A DNA stretch of 64,000 nucleotides from Acidobacteriaceae bacterium (GTDB lineage: Bacteria; Acidobacteriota; Terriglobia; Terriglobales; Acidobacteriaceae), in the NCBI GenBank assembly GCA_003134995.1, contig PLDC01000029.1, positions 62,001-126,000 of the forward strand. Direction: 5' to 3'. The translations under genes were made by a program, and so were the position numbers. Of the stretch, positions 55,984-64,000 are shown piece by piece (position 1 is the stretch's first letter; every line of letters starts with the position of its first letter). Below the pieces are notes generated by a model. It was not told the origin of the DNA, searched no databases, and was given only the letters and a program-made list of their open reading frames with translations.

Positions 55984-57678
55984 TTAATACCCTGCTGGAA
56001 CGACTGCGTCTTCCGGATATCCCGGCATTCCAAACTCGGGAACGTCGAGACCTTCTTCTTCGACCTCCGGGGCAACGCGCATGCTCTTCACTTTATTGAC
56101 GCACCAGAAGACTGCGTAAGTTGCGCCGAAAGCCCAGGCTGCGTAGAGAGTCGCTCCCATGAGTTGACACAAGAACTGGCGTGTGTCGCCATGGATTAAG
56201 CCGGTCACGCCTTGGCCCGCATGGCCCAAGTAACTGGTTGCGCCCACGCCGTTCCACCCGGCGCCGTAGACGCCGTCGGCGAAGATGCCGACGCTGACTG
56301 CGCCCAGCCATCCGCAATAGCCGTGAACGGAAATCGCGCCGCACGGATCGTCGATCTTGAGAACTCGTTCGTTGAAGAGAACGCCGAAGCAGACCACAAT
56401 CCCTGCGAGCAGGCCGATGACTACAGACGCCGTGGGAGACACGAAGGCGCAGGGGGCTGTGATCGCGACTAATCCCGCCAGCATTCCGTTGCAGGCCATG
56501 GTAATGTCGGGTTTGCCGAAGAGCCAATACCATAGAAGCATCGCTGCGGCGGAGCCTGCGACGGCGGCGAGATTTGTATTCACGGCGACTACGGAGATGC
56601 GAAGGTCGGTGGCTCCGAGAGTGGAGCCGGGGTTAAAGCCCATCCACCCGAAGAGCAGAATGAACGTGCCGGAGACGACATAGACAATGTTATGGGCAGG
56701 GAAGACGCGAATCTTTCCTCCGGGGCCGTATTTGCCGAGACGCGGACCCAAGATAATTGCTAGCGCCATCGCGCAGAAGCCGCCGACGGCGTGCACTACG
56801 GTGGATCCGGCGAAGTCCACATAGCCGTGGCCGAGGTTTAGCGTGGAGCCGACTTGCGAGAGCCAGCCTCCGCCCCAGGTCCAGCAGCCGGAGATGGGAT
56901 AGAGGATTGCGCCGATGAAAAGTTCACAGAGCAGAAATGCCCAGAAGGTAATGCGCTCGCAGACGGCGCCGACGATGATGTAGCCGGCGGTTTCCATGAA
57001 CACGACTTCGAATAAAGTTAAACAGTTGCTGGCGCTGTCGTAGGCTGGGCCGACTAGAAAAAATCCTTTGCCGCCGACGAAGCCCCACTGGCCGCTGCCG
57101 ATCAGAAAATGATTGAGTGTGGGAGTGCCGCCGAGGTTGACGGGCGCGGCGTTGATGGCGACGGCTCCGAACTGGAATGCGTATCCCACGGCGTAGTAAG
57201 CGAGGAAGGCGAAAACGTAGGCCGCGAAATTCAGCATCATCAAGTGGGCGGCATTTTTCTTGCGCACTAACCCGCAGGTGAGCAGGGCGAAACCTGCCTG
57301 CATGAAGAGGACTAGGTAGCCGGTATTCAGGGTCCAGGCGAAATTTGTCGCTACGCGGACGTGGCCTACGCTGTCGGCGAGCTTTACAGCTAGCGGTTCT
57401 TTCGCCACCTGGGCTTGATAGTCGTCGAATGCTTTCTTGTTTGCGGCGTAGTCTGGAGCGGTTTTGTCTGTGGGCTCGGTGACCACGAAAGAATTGCCGG
57501 CGGCGTCCACTGCATTGGTCTTGTCACCGGTGGCTGTGCCGGAGGGATCGGGCTTGGGCGCATCGTCGGCAAAGCATCGTGTGGAGAGCGCGGTCAACAA
57601 TCCTGAGGCTAGAAGAATGACGGCGCAGGCCGACAAGAATGACGCACGCAGGGAGCGGCTGTGCGGTGGTTTTATCAT
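55984..57678 (-). CDS. amt: Ammonium transporter
   Basis: A 564-residue Amt/Rh-family channel. A signal peptide or first helix (about 10-33) precedes about 90 polar residues (APKPDPSGTATGDKTNAVDA) not seen in the shorter Amts. The pore core follows, with TLNTGYLVLFMQAGFALLTC, VDFAGSTVVHAVGGFCAMAL (the pore His) and DPCGAISVHGYCGWLGAVSV (second His). No glnK lies next to it. ATG at 57678 has AGGAG upstream. The 250-base region before it (57679-57930) shows no gene. Confidence 0.94.
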   Translation of the reverse strand: MIKPPHSRSLRASFLSACAVILLASGLLTALSTRCFADDAPKPDPSGTATGDKTNAVDAAGNSFVVTEPTDKTAPDYAANKKAFDDYQAQVAKEPLAVKLADSVGHVRVATNFAWTLNTGYLVLFMQAGFALLTCGLVRKKNAAHLMMLNFAAYVFAFLAYYAVGYAFQFGAVAINAAPVNLGGTPTLNHFLIGSGQWGFVGGKGFFLVGPAYDSASNCLTLFEVVFMETAGYIIVGAVCERITFWAFLLCELFIGAILYPISGCWTWGGGWLSQVGSTLNLGHGYVDFAGSTVVHAVGGFCAMALAIILGPRLGKYGPGGKIRVFPAHNIVYVVSGTFILLFGWMGFNPGSTLGATDLRISVVAVNTNLAAVAGSAAAMLLWYWLFGKPDITMACNGMLAGLVAITAPCAFVSPTASVVIGLLAGIVVCFGVLFNERVLKIDDPCGAISVHGYCGWLGAVSVGIFADGVYGAGWNGVGATSYLGHAGQGVTGLIHGDTRQFLCQLMGATLYAAWAFGATYAVFWCVNKVKSMRVAPEVEEEGLDVPEFGMPGYPEDAVVPAGY

Positions 57679-57930
57679 TTCTGGTTGCTCCTGTTTATGA
57701 AGGGTGGGCAATTCTTAGAGGGGTGGGCGTCGACGGCACCGGCAGCAGCGCATGCCGACACGAACGAATTACTCACACAGCGCGAATGACCGTGGGCGGA
57801 CTCCTCCATCAGTGTTGGTGGCCTACGAATCGGATTCAAGCGTATCGCAGAAGATAAAGGCAGGCTTCCAGTGAGTCCAATTCATATTTCTTATGGGGGC
57901 TATCAGGCGCGTCGATAACGTGGAGGAGTT

Positions 57931-58965
57931 CTATCCGGCGGATACCGCGACCCTCGCGGCTCCGTACAGTCCTGCATCGCTGCCCAGCAGGGCGCGGGTG
58001 ATGATGGTTTTTCGTTCGGTGCGGCTTTCGGTTTGGGCCGCTGCGCCTTCTTTTCCTCGAGCATCGCTGCTCAGCGGATCGGTGGGAGCCGTGGCCGCGT
58101 AGACTAGCGAACGTTCGCGCAGTTCCTCGAACATGTTGGGAGCGAAAGCATCCCACGCGCTCGAAACGCCTCCGCCGATTACGAACATATCTAGATTCAA
58201 GACGTTGATCAGGCCGGCTAGAAGTATGCCAAGGTAGCGGCCGAAGCTGCGGAAGATGCGGCGGGCGTGCTCGTCTCCTTGGATCGCGAGGTTGTAGATG
58301 GACCTCGCGCCGAATTCAGGGTCAGACGATGCGGCTTGAGCCAGCGATGGGGCTTCGCCGCTGGCGATCGCTTCGCGGGCCATGCGCATAATCGCGGTCG
58401 CGGAAGCGTACTGCTCGGCGCATCCGTGATTACCGCAGCCGCAGGGACGGCCTTCAGGCTCGACAGTGACGTGGCCGAACTCTCCTGCCATGCCGTTCAT
58501 ACCGTGCCAAATCTTTCCGGCGAGAACGATGCCTCCGCCGATTCCGGTGCCGAGCGTGACCGCCGCAACGTTCGGAACGCCTCGGGCAGCGCCTAGCCAC
58601 TGTTCGCCGAGTGCGGCTACGTTGGCGTCATTTTCGAGGACGACCGGGGCACCTAGGCGGCGCTCGATCTCGGCGCGCACCGGATATTCTTCCCAGCCAG
58701 GAAGATTCGCCGACTTGCGCAGCATTCCGGTTTGCATGTCGATGATGCCGGGGATGCCGATGCCTGCGCCAAGAAGTCTTCCCGTTGCTTTGTATTTAGC
58801 GGAGAGACGCTGGATGGCGTCGCACATTTCGTTGATGACCTGGTCGCGGCCGAGAATGACTTTGGTCCCGAGGGTGACTTTTTCGAGAAGCTGTCCTTCT
58901 GCGCTCACGGCGGCAATGCGAAGGTTGGTGCCTCCGAGGTCGACTCCGATGGAGAAATCAGGCAT
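57931..58965 (-). CDS. ROK-family glucokinase
   Basis: A 344-residue sugar kinase. The phosphate motif is GVDLGGTNLRIAAVS, the substrate loop is VVLENDANVAALGEQWLG, and GTGIGGGIVLAGKIWHGMNG and the ROK zinc motif CGCGNHGCAEQYASA are intact. It probably phosphorylates glucose. The last part (about 310-344) is Ser/Thr/Arg-rich and longer than usual. Start ATG is supported by the family alignment. Confidence 0.92.
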   Translation of the reverse strand: MPDFSIGVDLGGTNLRIAAVSAEGQLLEKVTLGTKVILGRDQVINEMCDAIQRLSAKYKATGRLLGAGIGIPGIIDMQTGMLRKSANLPGWEEYPVRAEIERRLGAPVVLENDANVAALGEQWLGAARGVPNVAAVTLGTGIGGGIVLAGKIWHGMNGMAGEFGHVTVEPEGRPCGCGNHGCAEQYASATAIMRMAREAIASGEAPSLAQAASSDPEFGARSIYNLAIQGDEHARRIFRSFGRYLGILLAGLINVLNLDMFVIGGGVSSAWDAFAPNMFEELRERSLVYAATAPTDPLSSDARGKEGAAAQTESRTERKTIITRALLGSDAGLYGAARVAVSAG

Positions 58966-59087
58966 TGAGGAGAAGATTATCAGAAGTGCGCGGGAGGGTG
59001 CTGATTGTTGATTAGAGCACGGTTAATCGATATCCGCCTCTGTGATGGAAACGCCTTGCGAGGCCGCCGGTGCGCGAGCAGGTGAGG

Positions 59088-59145
59088 GGTCCTTCGACTC
59101 CGCGGTGCTTCGCTTTGCGAAGCCCCGCTCCACTCAGGATGACAC
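59088..59145. repeat. Widespread-type repeat with internal hairpin
   Basis: The minus strand reads GTGTCATCCTGAGTGGAGCG and ends GGAGTCGAAGGACC, with GCTTCGC/GCGAAGC around TTT inside. This general sequence recurs in many unrelated genomes as an intergenic repeat (recollection, not searched). Confidence 0.6.
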
Positions 59146-59156
59146 GTGGGAGGAGC

Positions 59157-59981
59157 TTACTTCTGGCACTTCGGGCAGTAGTGGCTGCTGCGGCCGGCGA
59201 TTACTATGCGCTTGATGGGCGTTTTGCAGACTAGGCAGGGCTCGCCTTCGCGGCCATAGACGCGGTGTTGCAGTTGAAAGAAGCCAGCTTCGCCGTCGGC
59301 GTCAACGTAGTCTGAGATAGACGAGCCGCCGAGCGCAATTGCCTCCTGCAGAACTTCTTTCACTGACACTAGCAGCTTGGATAGTTGGTCGCGAGTGATG
59401 GTGGAGGCGCGGCGGCGCGGGCGAATTCCGGCACGGAACAAAGATTCGTCGGCATAAATGTTGCCTACGCCGCGCAGCAGCTTTTGATTGAGCAGCGCAC
59501 TTTTGATGGGAGTCTTGCGGCCACGAATTAACGCTACGAAACGGTCGAGATCGGCTTCCAGCGGCTCAATGCCGCCGGCGTCGAAGTCGCCGGCGCGGGC
59601 GACGCTGAGCCGTCCGAAGCGGCGGGGATCGACAAAGCGCAGTTCCATGCCTGAGGCCAACTTCAGAATCGCGTGCGTGTGCTTGAGAATATCGGCTTGC
59701 GGTTCGCAGACCTGCAGGCGTCCGGTCATGCCCAGGTGAACGATCCACTGCGCTTGCGTGGGTGGTGTCTTCTTTTGTTTTTGTTCGAGGTCAAACACGA
59801 TGTGCTTGCCCATGCGCCGCACGGTCGCGATTCGGCTGTGCTCAAGCGTTGCGGCGATTTCGCGCGCTGAAGATTTTAGCGGTTCCGGCTTGCGTCCCAG
59901 CCAGATGGATTCGATCACATCGCCGGAGACGCGGCGTGCTAATCCGCGGGCAATGGTTTCTACTTCGGGGAGTTCCGGCAT
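59157..59981 (-). CDS. mutM: Formamidopyrimidine-DNA glycosylase
   Basis: A 274-residue base-excision enzyme removing 8-oxoguanine. The start MPELPEVETIARGLARRVSG carries the catalytic Pro2 and Glu3. The helix-two-turn-helix has NQKLLRGVGNIYADESLFRA. The C-terminal zinc finger shows CLVCKTPIKRIVIAGRSSHY then CPKC, with four cysteines. Length is normal. It lies between the ROK kinase and a repeat. Confidence 0.97.
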   Translation of the reverse strand: MPELPEVETIARGLARRVSGDVIESIWLGRKPEPLKSSAREIAATLEHSRIATVRRMGKHIVFDLEQKQKKTPPTQAQWIVHLGMTGRLQVCEPQADILKHTHAILKLASGMELRFVDPRRFGRLSVARAGDFDAGGIEPLEADLDRFVALIRGRKTPIKSALLNQKLLRGVGNIYADESLFRAGIRPRRRASTITRDQLSKLLVSVKEVLQEAIALGGSSISDYVDADGEAGFFQLQHRVYGREGEPCLVCKTPIKRIVIAGRSSHYCPKCQK

Positions 59982-60024
59982 GACTCCAGTCTACAGCGGA
60001 GGGAGGTACAGCAACGACCAAACG

Positions 60025-60103
60025 TTTCACCGCCGAGAACGCGGAGCTCGCCGAGATTTCTATCTCTTGCTTTCTCGGCGCACTCGGCGTGCTCGGCGGT
60101 GAA
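60025..60103. repeat. Long imperfect hairpin repeat
   Basis: TTCACCGCCGAG (60025-60036) and CTCGGCGGTGAA (60092-60103) are exact reverse complements, with CGCCGAGA and TCTCGGCG pairing farther in. The layout of the words is of the kind seen repeatedly in other bacterial genomes. It sits in the gap between mutM and the next gene. Confidence 0.7.
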
Positions 60104-60124
60104 TAAGACTTGTTGGGAAGATGA

Positions 60125-60367
60125 TTAATCTTTGAGCGGCACGACGGTCTGGCCGTCGCGGCAGAGGGTTGCGACTTTTTGTAGATCGCCGTTGGCCTGC
60201 GGCAGGGTCATCACCGGTCCGTAACAGTAGACCGCGTGGCCGCTGGCGGCAAAATACCAGCGTCCGCCCTTGGAGTGCTGCTCCACATGTCCCGATGGAT
60301 GGCGCACAGGCTGAGCTGGCTTTGCAGCGGTCAGACTCAACATCAAGGCTAGGGTCAGAACCTTCAT
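60125..60367 (-). CDS. Small exported hypothetical protein
   Basis: An 80-residue protein with a signal peptide (MKVLTLALMLSLTAAKPAQP). The mature part, about 60 residues, has CYGPVMTLPQANGDLQKVAT and a second Cys, probably joined by a disulfide. ATG at 60367 is chosen; the frame opens at a TTG three codons earlier. Function unknown. Confidence 0.6.
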   Translation of the reverse strand: MKVLTLALMLSLTAAKPAQPVRHPSGHVEQHSKGGRWYFAASGHAVYCYGPVMTLPQANGDLQKVATLCRDGQTVVPLKD

Positions 60368-60446
60368 GGTCGCCAAATTTTCCGAACTCGCCCTGGGAGA
60401 CGGGTTCCTTACTTCGTTTACTGCTTTCTTTTTACTTAGCTGCGCA

Positions 60447-60911
60447 CTAAATCGAATTCAAAGACCGACGCCGGTCTACCAAGTCCGAGGCGGGCTCGGG
60501 AGGGAGCTGGCGCCCGGGCTTGGCAGTCTTGCCGATCCGGCTTTGCGAACGGTGTTGCGGTGCTACCTGGGTTGACGGAGTTTGGGTTGACCGATTCTGG
60601 GTTGACGGGGTCTGCGCTGAATGCTCCTGGGTCGTCGGAGCCTGGGTCGTCGGAGCTTGGGTCGTCGGAGCCTGAGTTTGCGTGCGCGTCTTCGCTTCTG
60701 ATTGTGCCGTCTGCTGATCGCCTATGGCCTTGCCTCTCTCAGACCACAGAGCGGAGCTGTCACGGCTTAGAACCTTGATTAGATTGCGTTGCGATTGGAT
60801 GACCGAGCCTTGCTCGACGATGAGCAGGGTCATCAATCCGTAGGAGAGCACGAACAGAACTGTGAGCAGAGGCAAAAGGCTCCGCTTCTTCGTTGTAACC
60901 GCGATCGGCAT
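60447..60911 (-). CDS. Single-span membrane protein with Thr/Gln/Pro repeats
   Basis: A 154-residue protein with a short cytoplasmic start, one helix (about 12-34, LLPLLTVLFVLSYGLMTLLI), a possible coiled stretch, and a low-complexity tail of repeated TTQAP and STQTP units ending in basic residues. The tail is coded by a 15-bp DNA minisatellite (60569-60673). Length of such tails changes easily; it may be a cell-wall-spanning stalk. ATG at 60911 is favoured; a longer frame reaches 61004. No family recognised. Confidence 0.6.
   Translation of the reverse strand: MPIAVTTKKRSLLPLLTVLFVLSYGLMTLLIVEQGSVIQSQRNLIKVLSRDSSALWSERGKAIGDQQTAQSEAKTRTQTQAPTTQAPTTQAPTTQEHSAQTPSTQNRSTQTPSTQVAPQHRSQSRIGKTAKPGRQLPPEPASDLVDRRRSLNSI
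60569..60673 (+). repeat. 15-bp minisatellite, seven units
   Basis: Seven 15-bp units follow without gaps: three of the GGGTTGACGGAGTTT type, one diverged unit (60614-60628) and three of the GGGTCGTCGGAGCCT type. They code the pentapeptide repeats of the minus-strand protein. Confidence 0.75.
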
Positions 60912-61147
60912 CACTGATGTGTAACCAAACTCAGTCGTCAAGTGGCACCCCAGCCTTGGCCAGAACTGCGCCGGCAGATTAGAGGATTGCAGCTTGTCAG
61001 CCAATAGTGGGCGTGGCGGGAAGATACTGAATTTACTTGGGTTAGCGGGATATGGGAGGCGTGGCTTGCGGGACGCAAGTGCAACTCAATGCACATATTG
61101 AGCAGGGAAGCGTTGCTGGGACGGATGGAACTTTCGTCTTCAGAGGG

Positions 61148-62188
61148 CTACTTGAAGGGAATCGCCGTCTGGTGCGAGACCCATCCGACACTCGGCACTG
61201 AGTCCCAGAACATTCTTACGGATGGAATGTACTTGGTCATGCTTCCAGTAGGCGCGGTGCGGCTGAACACTTGGAATCGCCAATTCAGTACGTCCGCGAC
61301 GTAGATCGTTTGATCTGCTCCCATCGCCATGAAGTGGCCCCATGCCATTTGGCCGGGCATGTGGCCAGGTTCGCCAAAGGCGCCGAGGATTTTGCCGTTC
61401 TGATCGAGTTCAATGATCCGGTCGTACCCACCATCGACCATCCAAACGTGTTGGTCCGGAGTAATCCACAGGCCGTAGGGATAGCCAATATCAGTCCATT
61501 GCTGGATGAATTTGCCTTCTGAATCAAAGATCTGGATGCGCTGGTTTTCGCGGTCACCAACGTACACTCGGCCTTGGTTGTCGACGGCAACCGTGTGAGG
61601 CAGATTAAATTCGCCGGGGCCAGTTCCGTATTTTCCCCAGGCCTTGAGGTAGTTACCGTTGCGGTCGAACTTCACGATTCGTGAATTGCCATAGCCATCC
61701 GCGACGTAGATGTCGCCATTCTTGGCGAACGCTACATCGGCGGGCTTGTTGAACAGCCAGTTGGCCTCGGCACCGGTGTTGATTCGTCCCAAGACGAGCA
61801 GAACATTTCCCGTGGGATCGAGCTTGAGCACGAGGTGGCTGCCGTCATCGGTCGTCCAAAGATTGTCGTCCGCGTCGATGCGCAAGCCGTGAGGGTGAGA
61901 GAAAAGTCCGTCGCCAATACTTTGAATGAAATTGCCCTTCGCGTCGTATTCCGCGAGCATGGGTTTGGTTCGTTGAAAGAGAAATATGTGCCCCTTGGAA
62001 TTTACCGCGACTCCAGAGGCTTCGCCGGCAACCGTCCCCTTCGGAAACTTGAAGAAGTTCGGCATGACACGATAAGGAAGTTCGGGAACGGCTTGAAATG
62101 CATGAGGCTTAACAGCAGTCTCCTGCGCCACGGCCAGAAGCGGCATGAGCGCAATGCATGCAAGCGCGATTTCAAGCGATGTTTTCAT
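61148..62188 (-). CDS. Exported NHL-repeat beta-propeller protein
   Basis: A 346-residue protein with a signal peptide (residues 1-21, ending AVA). Six NHL-type blades follow (HPHGLRIDADDNLWTTDDGS, LFNKPADVAFAKNGDIYVAD, GEFNLPHTVAVDNQGRVYVG, YPYGLWITPDQHVWMVDGG). Spaced His and Tyr/Asp residues resemble the six-bladed peptidylglycine amidating lyase-like group, which is not enough to claim the activity. ATG at 62188 is used; TTG at 62203 would overlap the upstream acyl-CoA dehydrogenase stop. The two lie five bases apart and may be cotranscribed. Confidence 0.87.
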   Translation of the reverse strand: MKTSLEIALACIALMPLLAVAQETAVKPHAFQAVPELPYRVMPNFFKFPKGTVAGEASGVAVNSKGHIFLFQRTKPMLAEYDAKGNFIQSIGDGLFSHPHGLRIDADDNLWTTDDGSHLVLKLDPTGNVLLVLGRINTGAEANWLFNKPADVAFAKNGDIYVADGYGNSRIVKFDRNGNYLKAWGKYGTGPGEFNLPHTVAVDNQGRVYVGDRENQRIQIFDSEGKFIQQWTDIGYPYGLWITPDQHVWMVDGGYDRIIELDQNGKILGAFGEPGHMPGQMAWGHFMAMGADQTIYVADVLNWRFQVFSRTAPTGSMTKYIPSVRMFWDSVPSVGWVSHQTAIPFK

Positions 62189-62192
62189 GTTC

Positions 62193-63371
62193 CTATTTGC
62201 CACCCAGCAAGAGTTTGGCGATGGTAGCCAGTTGCATGTTCGACGTGCCCTCGTAGATCTTGCCGATCTTGGCGTCGCGCCAGTATTTCTCGACGGGATA
62301 ATCTTTGGTGAAGCCGTAGCCGCCGTAGATTTCGATAGCGAGCGAGGTCACGCGCTCGGCCACCTGCGAGGCGAACAGCTTGGTCATCGCAGCTTCTTTG
62401 ACGAAGTTCGCGCCGGCATCTTTCATGCGGGCCGCGTTGTAGACCATGAGGCGGGCGGCTTCGATCTCGGTTGCCATTTGCGCGATCTGGAATTGGATTC
62501 CTTGAAACTCTGCGATTGCCTTGCCGAACTGCTTGCGCTCGACGGCGTACTTGGCGGCGAATTCCCAGGCCCCGCGCGCCACGCCTAGCATCTGCGCGCC
62601 GATGCCGATGCGGCCTTCGTTCAGAGTTTCGATTGCGATCTTGTAGCCTTTGCCCGGCTCGCCAATCACGTTTTCTTTAGAGACCTTGCAATCTTCGAGA
62701 ATCAGTTCGCAGGTGGAAGAGGCGCGAATGCCGAGCTTGTCTTCCTTCTTGCCGACACTGAATCCCGGGAAATCTTTTTCGATGAGGAATGCGGTGATGC
62801 CTTTGTATCCTGCAGCGGAGTCGAGAGTGGCGAACAGGACGAAGAGTCCGGCTTCTTTGCCGTTGGTGATCCACAGTTTGCGGCCGTTAAGAACGTAGTC
62901 GCTGCCCTTGAGTTCGGCGCGGGTTTGCAGTGCAAAGGCATCGGAGCCGGAGCCAGCTTCGCTCAACGCGTAGGCGCCGCACGTGTCTGTCGCCATCTTC
63001 GGCAGGTAGCGCTTCTTCTGCTCAGCATTGCCCCAGCGCAAGAGCGCATTGTTGACCAGCGTGTTTTGTACATCGACCACTACGCCCGCGGATGCATCGA
63101 CGCGTGACAATTCCTCGACTGCAAGAATCGCTTCGAAGAACTTGGCGCCGCTTCCGCCGTATTGCTCTGGGATTTCGATGCCCATGATTCCAAGCTGGAA
63201 GAATTCTTGGATGAGATCTTTGTTGAAGATCCCTTTCTCGTCCATCTCTTTAACGTGCGGACGGATTCTTTCGTCGGCAAACTGGCGGATGTTGTCGCGG
63301 AAGAGGATTTCGTCTTCGGTGAGCGTGGTCAGCGGCGTTGGAACGGCGGCTTGCAGCGTGGTCTCGGGCAT
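62193..63371 (-). CDS. Acyl-CoA dehydrogenase
   Basis: A 392-residue FAD enzyme for alpha-beta desaturation of acyl-CoA. CGAYALSEAGSGSDAFALQT is the flavin-binding signature, and IAEFQGIQFQIAQMATEIEA, EIYGGYGFTKDYPVEKYWRD and IYEGTSNMQLATIAKLLLGG complete the family, with the catalytic Glu in YEGTSN. This pattern is closest to short/branched-chain or butyryl-CoA dehydrogenases. ATG at 63371 has GAAGG upstream. ETF genes are not in the window; the thiolase at 30217 is distant. Confidence 0.95.
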   Translation of the reverse strand: MPETTLQAAVPTPLTTLTEDEILFRDNIRQFADERIRPHVKEMDEKGIFNKDLIQEFFQLGIMGIEIPEQYGGSGAKFFEAILAVEELSRVDASAGVVVDVQNTLVNNALLRWGNAEQKKRYLPKMATDTCGAYALSEAGSGSDAFALQTRAELKGSDYVLNGRKLWITNGKEAGLFVLFATLDSAAGYKGITAFLIEKDFPGFSVGKKEDKLGIRASSTCELILEDCKVSKENVIGEPGKGYKIAIETLNEGRIGIGAQMLGVARGAWEFAAKYAVERKQFGKAIAEFQGIQFQIAQMATEIEAARLMVYNAARMKDAGANFVKEAAMTKLFASQVAERVTSLAIEIYGGYGFTKDYPVEKYWRDAKIGKIYEGTSNMQLATIAKLLLGGK

Positions 63372-63444
63372 ATGAATACCTTCAGCATCGAATGGCAAAC
63401 ATCAAATTCTAGCAGAGTGGAGCGTGAAGGCTGTGTTTTGAAAA

Positions 63445-63480
63445 CCTTAAACACAGAGGACACAGGGGTTCACAGGATAG
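63445..63480. repeat. Short CACAGAGG-type repeat
   Basis: ACACAGAGGACACAGGGGTT and following CACAGGA are three near-copies of ACACAGRGG, in the gap between two minus-strand genes. Confidence 0.4.
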
Positions 63481-63486
63481 AAGTCT

Positions 63487-64000
63487 TCAGCCGCGGCGCG
63501 AATGTACCAGCTTTAGCGTGTCCGCCTGCAGAATGCGCTGGATCTGATTGCGCGCGTGCACTGACCACGGGCCCGTCGTATCAAGCTTCACATAAGCTTG
63601 CCAGTGCTTCAGCGCCTTGCGCGGCTCGCGGGTTTTTTCGTAGGCGAGCGCGAGGTTGTAATGCGCGTCGGCGTAGGTGGGGGCGAGTTGGATCGCCATC
63701 TTGTAGGTCTGGATCGCCTCTTGCACGCGTCCAGTCTCGTCGAGAACGTTGCCCAGATCGAAATAGGCCAGCGCATAGCGAGGATCGGCCTGCAGCGCAG
63801 CACGATAGTGTTTCTCCGCCAGAGTGAAATCCTGGCGATTGTAGTGCAAGGTTCCCAGGTTGATGTGCGCGGCCGCGTGCTCCGATTGAAACTCGAGTAC
63901 TTTCTGATATGCAGCCAGCGCTTCGGTCTGCGTGGCCGGATCTTCTTCGAGCGCAATGCCGCGCGCAAACCACATGGCAGCTTCGTTCTCTTGCGACCCC
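63487..64000 (-). CDS. TPR-repeat protein, 5' end outside the window
   Basis: The visible 171 codons run in frame to the window edge, so the gene is partial. At least three TPRs are seen: ALAAYQKVLEFQSEHAAAHI, LAEKHYRAALQADPRYALAY and AIQTYKMAIQLAPTYADAHY. ATG at 63975 is internal and need not be the start, because upstream codons read SQENEAA without a stop. A fourth half-repeat precedes the basic C-terminus. In this phylum such TPRs are sometimes fused to an N-terminal HTH (recollection). The partner is unknown. Confidence 0.78.
   Translation of the reverse strand, partial: GSQENEAAMWFARGIALEEDPATQTEALAAYQKVLEFQSEHAAAHINLGTLHYNRQDFTLAEKHYRAALQADPRYALAYFDLGNVLDETGRVQEAIQTYKMAIQLAPTYADAHYNLALAYEKTREPRKALKHWQAYVKLDTTGPWSVHARNQIQRILQADTLKLVHSRRG

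Overview
The window looks like a chromosomal segment of an Acidobacteriota bacterium, probably a Terriglobia/Koribacter-like lineage. This is inferred from gene content, not from a marker-gene search. The clues are two large Hanks-type Ser/Thr kinases (one with a WD40-like sensor, one with a zinc ribbon), an ECF sigma/zinc-finger anti-sigma pair, secreted S53, M61 and M28 peptidases, several small PIN-domain toxin-antitoxin pairs, moderately high GC, and many short palindromic or micro-repeat islands between genes. No rRNA, tRNA, CRISPR array, prophage or transposase was seen.

Layout. 1-160: minus-strand copy of a structured RNA-like element ending in a terminator. 0.3-5 kb: peroxiredoxin, porin, HTH-TOBE regulator, OmpA-like protein, Phd/PIN toxin-antitoxin. 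5-19 kb: anti-sigma and ECF sigma factor, kinase with beta-propeller, CheY-like receiver, M61 and M28 peptidases, VOC protein, zinc-ribbon kinase, polytopic membrane protein. 19-25 kb: S53 protease with a structured leader and strong terminator, VapBC, glmS, purS. 25-32 kb: sigma-54 activator, Crp/Fnr regulator with a long N-terminal extension, LytTR response regulator, secreted protein, thiolase, a third toxin-antitoxin pair. 32-37 kb: the ribosome/tRNA-maturation cluster rpsP-khpA-rimM-trmD-rplS, then a PilZ protein and rnhB, followed by a plus-strand copy of the same RNA-like element. 37-47 kb: FG-GAP propeller protein, two TPR-type envelope proteins, rnc, two tandem signal peptidases and an AsmA-like protein in an overlapping gene string. 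47-51 kb: amidohydrolase of the D-aminoacylase type and an APC permease. 51-56 kb: trpS-scpA-scpB-rluB-hisC. 56-64 kb: Amt, ROK glucokinase, mutM, two small envelope proteins, NHL-repeat protein, acyl-CoA dehydrogenase and a TPR protein cut by the window end.

The most striking non-genic signal is an element of about 145-155 nt present twice, 37 kb apart and in opposite orientation. Its 86-nt core differs at only four positions by eye. It ends in a 13-bp hairpin plus T-run whose stem is conserved while the loop changes, which suggests a duplicated small RNA. Two other layers of intergenic structure recur: GC-rich REP-like palindromes with TGAA/TAAA-type loops (one overlaps the start of rimM, one supplies the scpB stop codon), and micro-repeat islands in which a 7-9-bp word is repeated several times and in three cases answered by its reverse complement downstream.

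Start codons were moved from the longest open frame where a ribosome-binding site, signal peptide or family length favoured another. Everything is by-eye reading; family assignments rest on recognisable motifs, not searches.
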